From JBKHYJ01 sp046565505 (GTDB taxonomy: Bacteria; Acidobacteriota; Blastocatellia; UBA7656): 64,000 bases of DNA. The stretch spans positions 1-64,000 of the forward strand of contig JBKHYJ010000095.1 in NCBI GenBank assembly GCA_046565505.1. The letters are read 5' to 3'. The notes beneath the pieces were generated by a model. That model was given only the letters and a program-made list of their open reading frames with translations. It searched no databases and was not told the DNA's origin. Below, piece by piece: positions 24,446-32,792 of the stretch. A program made the position numbers and the translations under genes. Positions within the stretch are counted from its first letter, which is position 1, and the number at the start of each line of letters is the position of its first letter.

Positions 24446-24763
24446 CGCTCGATTATAACACGCACGAATGAAGCGGCGCTTCGCATGACAAGAGAACCAC
24501 CGGAGAAAGTTTTTTTGCATTTTAGATTTTGCCGATACCGCGAGAGGCCCAATTCGCACGGGGTCAGGCGGATCGGGCATTCGACCTGTCGGCCGTCGGG
24601 CCCGCCCAGACTGGTTTGGGTAAAAATGGAAGTAAATATTTCCATCAAATTATGTATTTTTTACACGCCGAGGTCATCTTTCGACCGCCGGGGGTGTCCC
24701 TCCATCTGAACAAGCTCGTCAATTTATTGGGCTTTGTACCCGGAACGAGTCCCCCGAGGCGCG
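24446..24763. other. Upstream region of the small RNA
   Basis: No coding gene. At 24626-24645 lies an inverted repeat ATGGAA-8-TTCCAT inside AT-rich DNA, about 120 nt before the sigma-54 promoter at 24764. This is a distance typical for the upstream sites of sigma-54 activators, so it may be an enhancer. The remaining DNA shows nothing I can name. Confidence 0.4.
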
Positions 24764-24779
24764 TGGCACCTTGGTTGCT
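24764..24779 (+). promoter_or_regulatory. Consensus sigma-54 promoter of a small RNA
   Basis: Reads TGGCACCTTGGTTGCT, an exact match to TGGCAC-N5-TTGCW, with GG and GC exactly 10 nt apart. Transcription would start about 12 nt past the GC, near 24790. No open reading frame follows before the terminator at 24873-24913. Confidence 0.75.
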
Positions 24780-24789
24780 CTAAGCTGAG

Positions 24790-24913
24790 TGGGGCAAGAG
24801 ATACGGGTGATGGTAACATCACTTCCTGTTCTCGATTCTCGGTTGCTGTGGTGAGGACAGCAACCGGACACAAGGCGACGCAGTCTTCCCACGCTGCGTC
24901 GCCTATTTTTTTT
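24790..24913 (+). ncRNA. Candidate sigma-54-dependent small RNA (about 124 nt)
   Basis: A transcript from the sigma-54 promoter would contain three consecutive stem-loops and no plausible gene: GTGATG-gtaa-CATCAC (24807-24822), GGTTGCTG…CAGCAACC (24841-24865) and the terminator stem (24873-24904) with eight Ts. The linker between the first two hairpins (CTTCCTGTTCTCG, 24822-24834) is unpaired and could pair with purine-rich ribosome-binding sites. It does not look like 4.5S/SRP RNA, tmRNA, RNase P RNA or a riboswitch class I can recall. The next gene (25094) has its own sigma-70 promoter downstream of the terminator, so this is not simply its leader. Known sigma-54-driven small RNAs elsewhere (Qrr, GlmY, CrcZ) make the arrangement credible. 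Confidence 0.6.
24873..24913 (+). terminator. Strong rho-independent terminator of the small RNA
   Basis: 11-bp perfect stem AGGCGACGCAG (24873-24883) / CTGCGTCGCCT (24894-24904), 10-nt loop, then A and eight Ts (24906-24913). No protein gene lies upstream on this strand. Confidence 0.92.
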
Positions 24914-25038
24914 GAGACGCTCGACCTTCACCTCACTCCCGCATGCCAGTGTTTTATAGGGGCAAAAATTCCCGCCCGGGAATCGAAGTCTTGTAAGGCT
25001 GACGGGATTCAATCTATTAAATAAAAGCTAACAGTCGC

Positions 25039-25067
25039 TTGACACTCACCTGTTGTATCGATATTTT
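25039..25067 (+). promoter_or_regulatory. Sigma-70 promoter of the oligopeptidase gene
   Basis: TTGACA (25039-25044), 17-nt spacer, TATTTT (25062-25067). Transcription would start near 25074, giving a short leader to the ATG at 25094. It lies beyond the small-RNA terminator, so the gene is transcribed separately. Confidence 0.6.
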
Positions 25068-25093
25068 CACCAATTATTAAAGCCGAGGTCTTA

Positions 25094-26584
25094 ATGCTTG
25101 ACGAGTACAGACGCGAATATGCCGATTTCCACACCGCTTACACGCGAGAGCACTATTTGTTTCTTTCAGGCCAGAAGAATAATTTACAACTAGAGCCGAT
25201 CTATGACCGCTACGGCGACCTGTTTTCCAAGGATTCCGTCACCCGGCTGAAACAGGCCGTCGATGACACGCCCGAGCATTTCGAGACGGAGCGCGCCGCG
25301 CTACATCGATTGTTCGCCCTTGCTGCCGAGCAGTTCCTGGAAAGTTCTGTGAAGGAATTGACACAGGAGATCAGCGATTACGAAGCGGCGGCGACCGCCA
25401 AAGTTATGCACCGCGAGATGACTTTCCAAGACTCGGCCGTGGCTATCTCGTCGGAGTCTGATCGCGCAATGCGGCGTGCCATTTACGATAAGCGACTCGG
25501 CATCATCGAGGCGTCGAATGACCTGCGCGCCGAGCGACTCACGAAACTGCATGACGCCGCGCGCACGCTCGGGTATGCGGATTACGTCGGGCTGTTTGAA
25601 GGCCTCCGCAGGTTGAATTACGAGACGGTCGCCAGGGACGGCGAAGCGCTGCTGTCGCGCACAGAAAGCCGCTACGTCGCACGACTTAACGAAGCTCTGA
25701 AGCGGCATCTAGGTTTCGGGGTAGAAGAGGCGACGCGCCCCGATTCGATTTATTTTATACACCTGGCTGAGTTCGACGACCGCTTCCCTGCCGATAGGCT
25801 TCTGGAAGTCTACGCCGAGACGATGGCCGGCCTGGGCATTAACGTCCAGTCGCAGCAGAACATAACTATAGATAAAGAGCCGCGCCCGCATAAGTCTTCT
25901 CGCGCCTTCTGCCTGCCGGTGTCTGTCCCGGACGATATAAAACTCGTGATCCGCCCCGCGGGAGGGCAGACCGATTACCAGGCTTTGTTTCATGAGTCTG
26001 GGCACGCGCAGCATTACGCGTGGGCGTCGGCAGGATTGCGGCTAGAGTTCCGCCACACGGGCGATTACGCGCTCACGGAGACCTACGCATTTTTGTTCAA
26101 TCACCTGATCTCAGACGGGCAGTGGCTCGCAAGCTTCCTCGATTTTCAGGAGAGCGGGGAGTTCATCCGCTCCGTCATGCTCGCCAGGCTTGTGACAGTC
26201 CGCAGGTATGTCGCGAAGCTGGCCTACGAGCGCGAACTTCACGCGAGCGGCGACCTCGCCCGCTCGGCCGAGACTTACGCGACCCTTCAAACCGAAGCGA
26301 CGAAATTCAGGACCGGGCCCGAGGAGTTTCTTTATGACCTGGACGATTCGTTCTACTCGGCCAGTTACGTGCGCGCATGGGCATTTGAGGTCATGCTGCG
26401 CGAGCACCTGAAGTCTCGTTTCGGCCAGCGGTGGTGGGCGTCGCGGCGTGCCGGCAATTTCCTGAAAGAGATTTGGGAAACAGGCGACCGTTACACGGCC
26501 GACGGGATGGCTTCGCAAATCGGCATCGGCCCCATTACGCTCGACCCACTGATTGACGAATTCAATGAATCCCTCGGGGGCTAG
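25094..26584 (+). CDS. M3-like oligoendopeptidase (zinc metallopeptidase)
   Basis: 496 residues with no signal peptide, so cytoplasmic. Zinc motif HESGH at 300-304 (FHESGHAQHY) with the third ligand Glu329 in ALTETYAFLF, as in gluzincins of the M3/oligoendopeptidase F group. The N-terminal helical half ('LKQAVDDTPEHFETERAALHRLFALAAEQFLE') builds the channel wall. Shorter than classical PepF (about 600). It would cut short peptides inside the cell. The ATG follows GAGGT by about 5 nt. The aroB gene follows after a 60-nt gap on the same strand and may be co-transcribed. Confidence 0.85.
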   Translation: MLDEYRREYADFHTAYTREHYLFLSGQKNNLQLEPIYDRYGDLFSKDSVTRLKQAVDDTPEHFETERAALHRLFALAAEQFLESSVKELTQEISDYEAAATAKVMHREMTFQDSAVAISSESDRAMRRAIYDKRLGIIEASNDLRAERLTKLHDAARTLGYADYVGLFEGLRRLNYETVARDGEALLSRTESRYVARLNEALKRHLGFGVEEATRPDSIYFIHLAEFDDRFPADRLLEVYAETMAGLGINVQSQQNITIDKEPRPHKSSRAFCLPVSVPDDIKLVIRPAGGQTDYQALFHESGHAQHYAWASAGLRLEFRHTGDYALTETYAFLFNHLISDGQWLASFLDFQESGEFIRSVMLARLVTVRRYVAKLAYERELHASGDLARSAETYATLQTEATKFRTGPEEFLYDLDDSFYSASYVRAWAFEVMLREHLKSRFGQRWWASRRAGNFLKEIWETGDRYTADGMASQIGIGPITLDPLIDEFNESLGG

Positions 26585-26644
26585 TTGTCACGCGCAGCGG
26601 CCGGGGCGGAGCGAGGCGGTTGAAAACGTGCGGCTAGAATAAAC

Positions 26645-27784
26645 ATGGACAAATCTTCTTCCCCGCGCGGCGCGCCCATCCCGCCGACGGCCACTAAATC
26701 CATCCCTATTAAGCTCGGGGACCGCAGTTACCGGGTTGAAATTGCCGCCGGCCTGCTTGACGAAGCCGGGGCGCTCGCGCGCAAGGCGGTCGGCGACAAG
26801 GCACGGCAATCGGTCATCGTCAGCAACCCGAAGGTTGACGCGCTCTACGGCGAGCGCCTCGCACGCTCGCTCCGTCGGGCAGGATTGCGCACGCACAAAT
26901 TCCTCATAGGCGACGGCGAGCGGCATAAGAACCTTCGCACCGCGGAATCGCTTTTCACGCACTTGATCGAGCGCCGCGTCGAACGCTCCGACGTTATAGT
27001 CGCGCTCGGCGGCGGCGTGGTAGGCGATCTGGCGGGCTTCGTCGCCGGGACTTACCTCCGCGGCGTGCGCTTCGTTCAAATCCCCACGACGCTGCTCGCG
27101 CAAATAGACAGCTCCGTGGGCGGCAAGACGGGCGTCAATCATAAACTGGGCAAGAACCTCATAGGCGTCTTTCATCAGCCCTCGGTCGTCGTCATAGACC
27201 CCGACACGCTGCGCACGCTCCCCCCGCGCGAGATGCGGTCGGGCATCTATGAAGCGATCAAGTACGGGGTTATACGCGACCGCAGGTTATTCAATCGGAT
27301 CACGCGGGAGATGGGGCGGTTGAAGAATTTTGATTCCGCAGAGCTTTCTCACCTGATCGCCCGGTCGTGCGCCATCAAAGCCGACGTGGTCGCGCGCGAC
27401 GAGCGCGAAGGCGGCCTGCGCAGGGTCCTGAATTTCGGCCACACGGTGGGCCACGCGCTCGAAGCCGTGACACGCTATCGCCTCCTCCTTCATGGCGAGG
27501 CTGTAGGCCACGGGATGCGCGCGGCGGCGCGCATAGCCGAGCGCATGCGTATGCTCTCCGCGGACGCGCGCGAGGCTATAGATGAAGCGGTCGCGCGCGT
27601 CGGGCCGCTGCCGCGCGTCAATACTCTTGCGCTTGATGATATACTCTTGGCAATGAATCACGACAAAAAGGCCGAATCCGGGCGTACAGCTTTCGTGCTG
27701 CCGGTCGAGGTCGGCCGCGTCGTCATCAGGTCAGACGTGCCCCCGCAGGTAGTTCGATCAGCCCTCAGCGACGCCCTCGTTTAG
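26645..27784 (+). CDS. aroB: 3-dehydroquinate synthase
   Basis: 379 residues, usual length. NAD-binding 'ALGGGVVGDLAGFVAGTYLRG', 'PTTLLAQIDSSVGGKTGVNH', 'KNLIGVFHQP', zinc-binding region 'EAIKYGVI' (Glu), 'NFGHTVGHALEA' (His) and a later 'HGEAVGHGM' (His). It converts DAHP to 3-dehydroquinate, step two of the shikimate pathway for aromatic amino acids, in the cytoplasm using NAD and a divalent metal. No other shikimate gene is adjacent. The start at 26645 has only a weak ribosome-binding site; the first 20 residues are poorly conserved in the family, so a slightly later start is possible. Confidence 0.97.
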   Translation: MDKSSSPRGAPIPPTATKSIPIKLGDRSYRVEIAAGLLDEAGALARKAVGDKARQSVIVSNPKVDALYGERLARSLRRAGLRTHKFLIGDGERHKNLRTAESLFTHLIERRVERSDVIVALGGGVVGDLAGFVAGTYLRGVRFVQIPTTLLAQIDSSVGGKTGVNHKLGKNLIGVFHQPSVVVIDPDTLRTLPPREMRSGIYEAIKYGVIRDRRLFNRITREMGRLKNFDSAELSHLIARSCAIKADVVARDEREGGLRRVLNFGHTVGHALEAVTRYRLLLHGEAVGHGMRAAARIAERMRMLSADAREAIDEAVARVGPLPRVNTLALDDILLAMNHDKKAESGRTAFVLPVEVGRVVIRSDVPPQVVRSALSDALV

Positions 27785-27941
27785 CGTCGAGAATCGATCA
27801 AGCAGAACCAGACAGGGCGCTCGGAGGAGATGAAACGTCAGGCCGAGCCCGCTCATGCATGGCGCCCGCGGAGGCTCGGGCGATCCTCCTCCCCATGCGG
27901 CACGCCTGTCACGGTTCGCATCTGATTCGTGGAGAAAAGTG

Positions 27942-28322
27942 ATGAGAGATGTGATGAGCCAAGACGTTCGCGCCGGTGAGCGCGGAGCCATAAGCATCAA
28001 GTCGCTGTTTATGCTTTCCGTGCTCGCCGCTTCAGCCTTCGTCGTAATCAAATTCGCGCCCGTATACATCGAGCAGCGGAAACTCATGCATGATGTCGAG
28101 GAGCTTGCGCGCATAGCGGCGGTGCGGAACTGGAAAGAAGATAAGATCGACCCCGAAGTTAAAAAGCTCCGCGGGAGTTACGACCTGCCCGACGGCAGCC
28201 TCAACTTCGTCAAGCGCGAGAGGGACGTGCAGATAACGGTGGGATATAGCAGGGCGATCGATTTGCTGGTGACCACCTACGATTGGAGAGTTGACCGTAC
28301 GATCGTCGGCAAGGAGCTGTAA
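27942..28322 (+). CDS. Small membrane-anchored protein (DUF4845-like)
   Basis: 126 residues. Basic N-terminus, one membrane helix about 23-40 (SIKSLFMLSVLAASAFVVIKFAPVYIEQ), then a soluble part with 'LMHDVEELARIAAVRNWKEDKIDPEVKKL' and a short beta region. The layout (single anchor, VPVY-like exit from the membrane, small soluble domain) resembles DUF4845 proteins, often found near signal peptidase genes; no such gene is here. ATG 27942 is chosen because GGAG lies 7 nt upstream; the longer frame from 27855 has no such site. Function unknown. Confidence 0.65.
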   Translation: MRDVMSQDVRAGERGAISIKSLFMLSVLAASAFVVIKFAPVYIEQRKLMHDVEELARIAAVRNWKEDKIDPEVKKLRGSYDLPDGSLNFVKRERDVQITVGYSRAIDLLVTTYDWRVDRTIVGKEL

Positions 28323-28429
28323 GGGTGGGAGGCAGAGAGCTGCTGCCTTCCGCTTTCCGTCCTTCCGCGTTGACTATGACCGAAGCCGACCTCTATGATT
28401 GCTAATAGCAGTTAAAGAGGAGCAGTCGA

Positions 28430-31400
28430 GTGCGGCGGTTTAAGCTTTCAATCCTGGCCTTACAAATTATCACCCTCACAATGACGATTCTTCCCGGTCC
28501 TGTGCGGTCGCAGAGCGGGCGGGGGAGGCCGAAAGTCGCACCGCCCGGGGCCGCGACTCCTTCGCCGGAGCTGGCGAACGTGCCCGCGGCCGCGGCGGTC
28601 GTCAAGCAAGAACAGGTCGGCAACACATGGCGATTCGTGCTGCGCAATGGGATGACCGTTATCATAAGCGAGCAGCATGCCGCCCCGATAGTGGCCGCCG
28701 TGGCCTATTTCAAGGCGGGCGCGCTTGACGAACCTGTCGCCGCGACCGGCATCACGCGGCTGCTCCAACACCTGGTGCTACGGCGCATGCCTTCCGGCGC
28801 CGGGCTGATCGGCGGCGACACGTCATACGACAGCAGCGGTTATTACTTCACGGCGTCCCCCGACAGGGTCAAAGATGCGTTAACCATCCAGGCCAACGCG
28901 CTACAGAATCCGCTATTTAATTCCGATGAGGTGCGGCGCGAAATCCCCCTCGCCATCGAAGAGGAGAGAACGTTCGGCGAGCCGGCGGCATATTCTCTGG
29001 CGAGGCTCTATAACATCGCGTTCGGCGAGCGGGCGATCGGCCGCTGGAGGCCTAAGGGCGCAGAGGCTTTGCGCTCCGTGACGCAGGAGCAGCTTACGGA
29101 ATTTTACCGCGCGCATTACCGCCCCGACACACTCGTCGTCTCCGTTTCAGGAGACGTTCAGACGTTTACCACCCTGGTGCAGATTCAACAACTCTATGGG
29201 GCGTTCGGCGCGGCGCAGGCTAGCCGGCCCGCCGCCGGAGGCAAACCCGCCGCGTCCCCGGCGGCCGGCGCGGCTAACCCGGGCGCGCCGAAACCGGGCA
29301 AACCGCCGCGCGGTCCGCAATCGGGCAAGCCCGCTCCGCCGGCGGCAGCGCAACAGGAGTCCGGTGCTGAATTAAACAATCAAGACCTGACACATGCAGT
29401 AAATCCCCCGGCAGAAGACGAGCAGCCCAAGCTACGTTATGGCGCGGACCGCGGCGACATTAACCAATCGGTCGTGAGCATCGGCTACAGGGTCCCGGGG
29501 CTTGAATCGAAAGACTGGGCGGCCATCGAGACGCTCGCGGCGCTGATCGGGCGGGGCCGCGCTTCGCGTTTGAATCGTTCGCTGGTGGATGGCGAGATGG
29601 TCACGGGCCGCGTCGAATCGAATTATATGCCGCTGACCGGTTCCGGCATGCTTACGGTTCAGATGTGGCCGGCGGCGGACCCCCGTGGGGGCTCTTCGAT
29701 TGATAAAGCCGAGTCGGCTTTCTTCAGAGAGATGGACGCCGTGCGGCGCGAGATACCGGCCGAAGGAGATATGGCCCGCGCCAGGGCACAGCTTGAAAAA
29801 CACTTCTTCGATGAAACTGGAAATTACCTCGGGCGCGCGCGCGCCCTCGCGCGGGCCGAGGCCTCGCCCGCGGGGTTCCGCCTGGCGCTTGATTATATAA
29901 ATCAGATTCGCGCCGTCCGCGCGGAAGACGTGCAGCGCGCGGCCGCGAAGTATTTCACTCTCGCCAACACTTCCGTGCACGAATACGAGCCGCAGGGGGC
30001 CGCCGCGCGCACGTTCGACGCCGAACGTTTCGCCGCGGCCGTGACCTCATGGTCGCCGACTTTTGCCCATCCGGTCGATGGCGGCAGAGCCCGCCCGGCG
30101 GAGGCGGGCTCTTCAATAGGCCCCGTGGCGCAGGGCTTCGAGCGCACTGCGGAGCAGCAACTCTCATTTGAATCGATCCAGCCGCTTGCCGTAAGGGACT
30201 TCTCGACTCTGAACGGCCCCAGGGCGTACGTGCGCGAAGAACACGCTGTGCCGACCGTGGCCGTCGCGTTACTGTTTCAGGGCGGTCGCGTAGCCGAAGA
30301 TGAATCCACTAGCGGGACGACCGAGCTGATGCTCCGCTCAATACTCTACGGCACCGCCCGCCGATTCGGCGCGAATATAGCGCTGGAGTTGGACCAGCTC
30401 GGCGCGAGGGTAGAGGTGGTGGCCGAGCCCGATTTTTTCGGCTTCATGCTGAGCGTGCTTTCGCGTAACGCCGACAGGGCGCTCAAGCTCCTGCGCGACG
30501 CCATCGAAGAGCCAGCATTCAGGGACGCGGACGTTCAGCGGGCGCGGCTCGCCCAGCTAGTATTCATACGCGAGGACCGCGACTCAACCCTCGCGCGCTC
30601 GCGGGAGTTATTACTCCAGGCGCTGTTTCCGGGTCACGCTTACTCGCTCCCGCCTCATGGCCGCGAAGAGGCGGTGCTGAAGCTCACCAGCGAGCAGGTG
30701 CAGCAATGGCATTCGCAGGCCGTCAAGCGCCAGCTCCCGCTCGCCATCATCGTAGGGGATACGAATGGGTCGGCCCTGGTGTCAGGGCAGTTGGCCGAAG
30801 GGTTCAAGCGCAGGGAATTGGATAAATCGCTCGACGTAAAAGTCGCCCAGCCGAAAAGCGGAGAAAAGGCGGAATCGCGCCGGCTGGGCCAGACGACCGC
30901 CGCCGTAGGGTTCGCGGGGCCAAAGACGGAGAGCGATGATGTAATCGCCATTGAGGTGGTGGAAGCCGTAATGAATGGCGATGGCGGGCGACTGCTCACC
31001 GAGTTGAGAGATAAGCAGGGGCTTGCCTTGGCGGCGAACCTTGAGCATCAATCCATGTTCACGGCCGGAGCGATCTACGCCCGGCTCGTAACGCTTCCGG
31101 GCGACGAGCAGCGAGCGCGAGCCGCCTTTCTGGCCGAGCTTGAGCGCATCGCGCGTGCGCCGCTGAGCGCCGACGAGATCGAGCAAGGACGCAGCACGGC
31201 AATCGCCTCGAAGCTCGCGCTAATGCAGTCGCAATCGGCGCACGCACTCGAATACGCGCGCGCGATATTCTATAAGCGAGAGCCATCAATGGCCGACAAT
31301 TTTGCGGACAGGCTATCGAAAGTAACTGCCGACGACGTCAAGCGCGTGGCGGCCGCCTACTTCAAGCCCCCGGCCGCGTCCGCGGGGGTTGTCAGGGGCG

Positions 31401-31435
31401 TCGCCCCAGCCGAGCCTCAACCCCCGCCGAAATAG
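28430..31435 (+). CDS. Tandem M16-family protein lacking the zinc motif
   Basis: 1001 residues with a GTG start and GAGGAG 7 nt upstream. Signal peptide (…LALQIITLTMTILPGPVRSQ). Two M16 (pitrilysin/insulinase-type) units: residues about 60-540 ('FVLRNGMTVIISEQHAAPIVAAVAYFKAGALDEP') and about 590-990, with a Pro/Ala-rich insert about 260-330. The active M16 motif is HXXEH; here the first unit reads HLVLR (114-118) and the second LMLRS, so zinc ligands are missing in both. It may be a non-catalytic partner, chaperone or scaffold in the periplasm. Active M16 proteases often have an inactive twin, but none is adjacent here. Family assignment is firm; function is open. Confidence 0.85.
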   Translation: MRRFKLSILALQIITLTMTILPGPVRSQSGRGRPKVAPPGAATPSPELANVPAAAAVVKQEQVGNTWRFVLRNGMTVIISEQHAAPIVAAVAYFKAGALDEPVAATGITRLLQHLVLRRMPSGAGLIGGDTSYDSSGYYFTASPDRVKDALTIQANALQNPLFNSDEVRREIPLAIEEERTFGEPAAYSLARLYNIAFGERAIGRWRPKGAEALRSVTQEQLTEFYRAHYRPDTLVVSVSGDVQTFTTLVQIQQLYGAFGAAQASRPAAGGKPAASPAAGAANPGAPKPGKPPRGPQSGKPAPPAAAQQESGAELNNQDLTHAVNPPAEDEQPKLRYGADRGDINQSVVSIGYRVPGLESKDWAAIETLAALIGRGRASRLNRSLVDGEMVTGRVESNYMPLTGSGMLTVQMWPAADPRGGSSIDKAESAFFREMDAVRREIPAEGDMARARAQLEKHFFDETGNYLGRARALARAEASPAGFRLALDYINQIRAVRAEDVQRAAAKYFTLANTSVHEYEPQGAAARTFDAERFAAAVTSWSPTFAHPVDGGRARPAEAGSSIGPVAQGFERTAEQQLSFESIQPLAVRDFSTLNGPRAYVREEHAVPTVAVALLFQGGRVAEDESTSGTTELMLRSILYGTARRFGANIALELDQLGARVEVVAEPDFFGFMLSVLSRNADRALKLLRDAIEEPAFRDADVQRARLAQLVFIREDRDSTLARSRELLLQALFPGHAYSLPPHGREEAVLKLTSEQVQQWHSQAVKRQLPLAIIVGDTNGSALVSGQLAEGFKRRELDKSLDVKVAQPKSGEKAESRRLGQTTAAVGFAGPKTESDDVIAIEVVEAVMNGDGGRLLTELRDKQGLALAANLEHQSMFTAGAIYARLVTLPGDEQRARAAFLAELERIARAPLSADEIEQGRSTAIASKLALMQSQSAHALEYARAIFYKREPSMADNFADRLSKVTADDVKRVAAAYFKPPAASAGVVRGVAPAEPQPPPK

Positions 31436-31551
31436 GACTAAGATTCCGCACCTGGTAAACCCGCCGCGCCGTGATTATTATTGAGTGCCCGACCCGCGCC
31501 GGTGCGCATAAATCCTGAGCAGGCTACACAGATCAAACACATGGAGGTCAG

Positions 31552-32646
31552 ATGATTATTCGTCATGCACTTTCTCGCGCGGCATTAGTGGTCCTGGTGT
31601 TCGCGTCGATCCCGGCGTCCCGAACGGCGGCGCAGTTGCCGGCCGATAAGATTGAAAAGATAGAGAAAGCCATTACGGCTGAGATGTCGCGGCAGAACAT
31701 ACCGGGCCTTTCGGTCGCGGTCGTCACGGACCGCAGCCTGCGCTGGTCTAATGGCTACGGGCTGGCGGACCTGGAGAATTACATCCCCGCGAAGTCGTCA
31801 ACGGTCTACCGGCTCGGCTCCATCTCGAAAACCATTACGGCGACCGCGGTGATGCAACTGGCCGAGCGCGGCAAGCTTGATTTAGACGCGCCTGTCCAAA
31901 AGTATTGCCCGGCCTTCCCCCAGAAGCAGTGGCCCATCACCGCCCGCCAGTTGCTCGGGCACCTGGCCGGCGTCCGCCATTACAAGAGCGAAGCCGAATT
32001 CCTGAGCACGCGCCACTACAACAGCATCGTCGAAGGTATGGACATGTTCAAAGATGACCCGCTGCTGCACGAACCCGGCACTAAGTACCTCTACACGACG
32101 CACGGGTATTCGGTACTGGGCTGCGCGGTCGAGGGCGCGTCGGGCATGAAGTTCGCCGATTATGTTCTGGCGAACATCTTCAAACCGGCCGGGATGGACA
32201 CCATGCGCGTGGACGACGTGTTTGAAATCATACCGAACCGCGCGCAGGGGTACTTTAAAAATCAGAGCGGCCAGATTCGCAATTCGACCCTCGCCGATAC
32301 GAGCTATAAAATCCCCGGCGGCGGCTTCTGCTCGACAGTCATAGACCTCGCTCGTTTTGCCATCGCGGCGCAGGCGGGGGCCTTGGTAAAACAGCAGACG
32401 CTTGAGCAGATGTGGACACGCCAGAAGACGCGCGATGGGAAAGAGACCTCTTACGGACTCGGGTGGGGGTTGAGCGAGAGGAACGGGTTGAAAGAGGTCC
32501 AACATGGGGGCGCGCAGCAGCGCGTGAGCACGAACCTTTACATGATCCCGGAGAAGGGACTTGCCGTAGTGCTGATGGTAAATGTCGAAGGCGCGAGTCT
32601 AAATGCCCTGTCCCGCCAGATTGCCGACATAGCTCTCGCGCAATAA
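31552..32646 (+). CDS. Class C beta-lactamase-fold serine hydrolase, exported
   Basis: 364 residues. Signal peptide (MIIRHALSRAALVVLVFASIPASRTAAQ). Active-site Ser90-x-x-Lys93 (SISK); the YxN motif position reads Tyr181-Thr-Thr; the KTG-equivalent is His318-Gly-Gly. This is the pattern of the broad 'serine hydrolase' clan (esterases, D-aminopeptidases, PBP4-like) rather than of true antibiotic-degrading AmpC. 'VYRLGSISKTITATAVMQLAERGKLDLD' is characteristic. GGAGG lies 5 nt before the ATG. It would act in the periplasm on an ester, amide or peptidoglycan-like bond; the substrate cannot be inferred. Same strand as the M16 protein but separated by 116 nt. Confidence 0.9.
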   Translation: MIIRHALSRAALVVLVFASIPASRTAAQLPADKIEKIEKAITAEMSRQNIPGLSVAVVTDRSLRWSNGYGLADLENYIPAKSSTVYRLGSISKTITATAVMQLAERGKLDLDAPVQKYCPAFPQKQWPITARQLLGHLAGVRHYKSEAEFLSTRHYNSIVEGMDMFKDDPLLHEPGTKYLYTTHGYSVLGCAVEGASGMKFADYVLANIFKPAGMDTMRVDDVFEIIPNRAQGYFKNQSGQIRNSTLADTSYKIPGGGFCSTVIDLARFAIAAQAGALVKQQTLEQMWTRQKTRDGKETSYGLGWGLSERNGLKEVQHGGAQQRVSTNLYMIPEKGLAVVLMVNVEGASLNALSRQIADIALAQ

Positions 32647-32730
32647 AAGAGGATTCGACTTTGCCTGCGTAAACCGCCGCGCACGGGCGGCCCCCTGCGT
32701 TTATTCCGAAAACAGTCTAACGAGGCACAA

Positions 32731-32765
32731 AAATAAAGCGGGGCGACCCGAAGATCGCCCCGCTC
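32731..32765 (-). terminator. Rho-independent terminator of the OmpA-like gene
   Basis: 10-bp stem AGCGGGGCGA (32738-32747) / TCGCCCCGCT (32756-32765), 8-nt loop. Read on the minus strand it is followed by TTATTTT. It lies 27 nt after the stop of the gene ending at 32793. Confidence 0.9.
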
Positions 32766-32792
32766 GTATTGCCTGAGCTTATCGGCTCAGGG

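Noticed and set aside
24790..24913. SRP RNA, tmRNA, RNase P RNA or a riboswitch for the oligopeptidase gene
   Set aside because: The conserved sequence marks of these classes are not visible, and the gene has its own promoter after the terminator.
31552..32646. Antibiotic-resistance AmpC beta-lactamase
   Set aside because: The YxN motif position is YTT and the third motif is HGG, as in the broad esterase/peptidase clan; no ampR-type neighbour.
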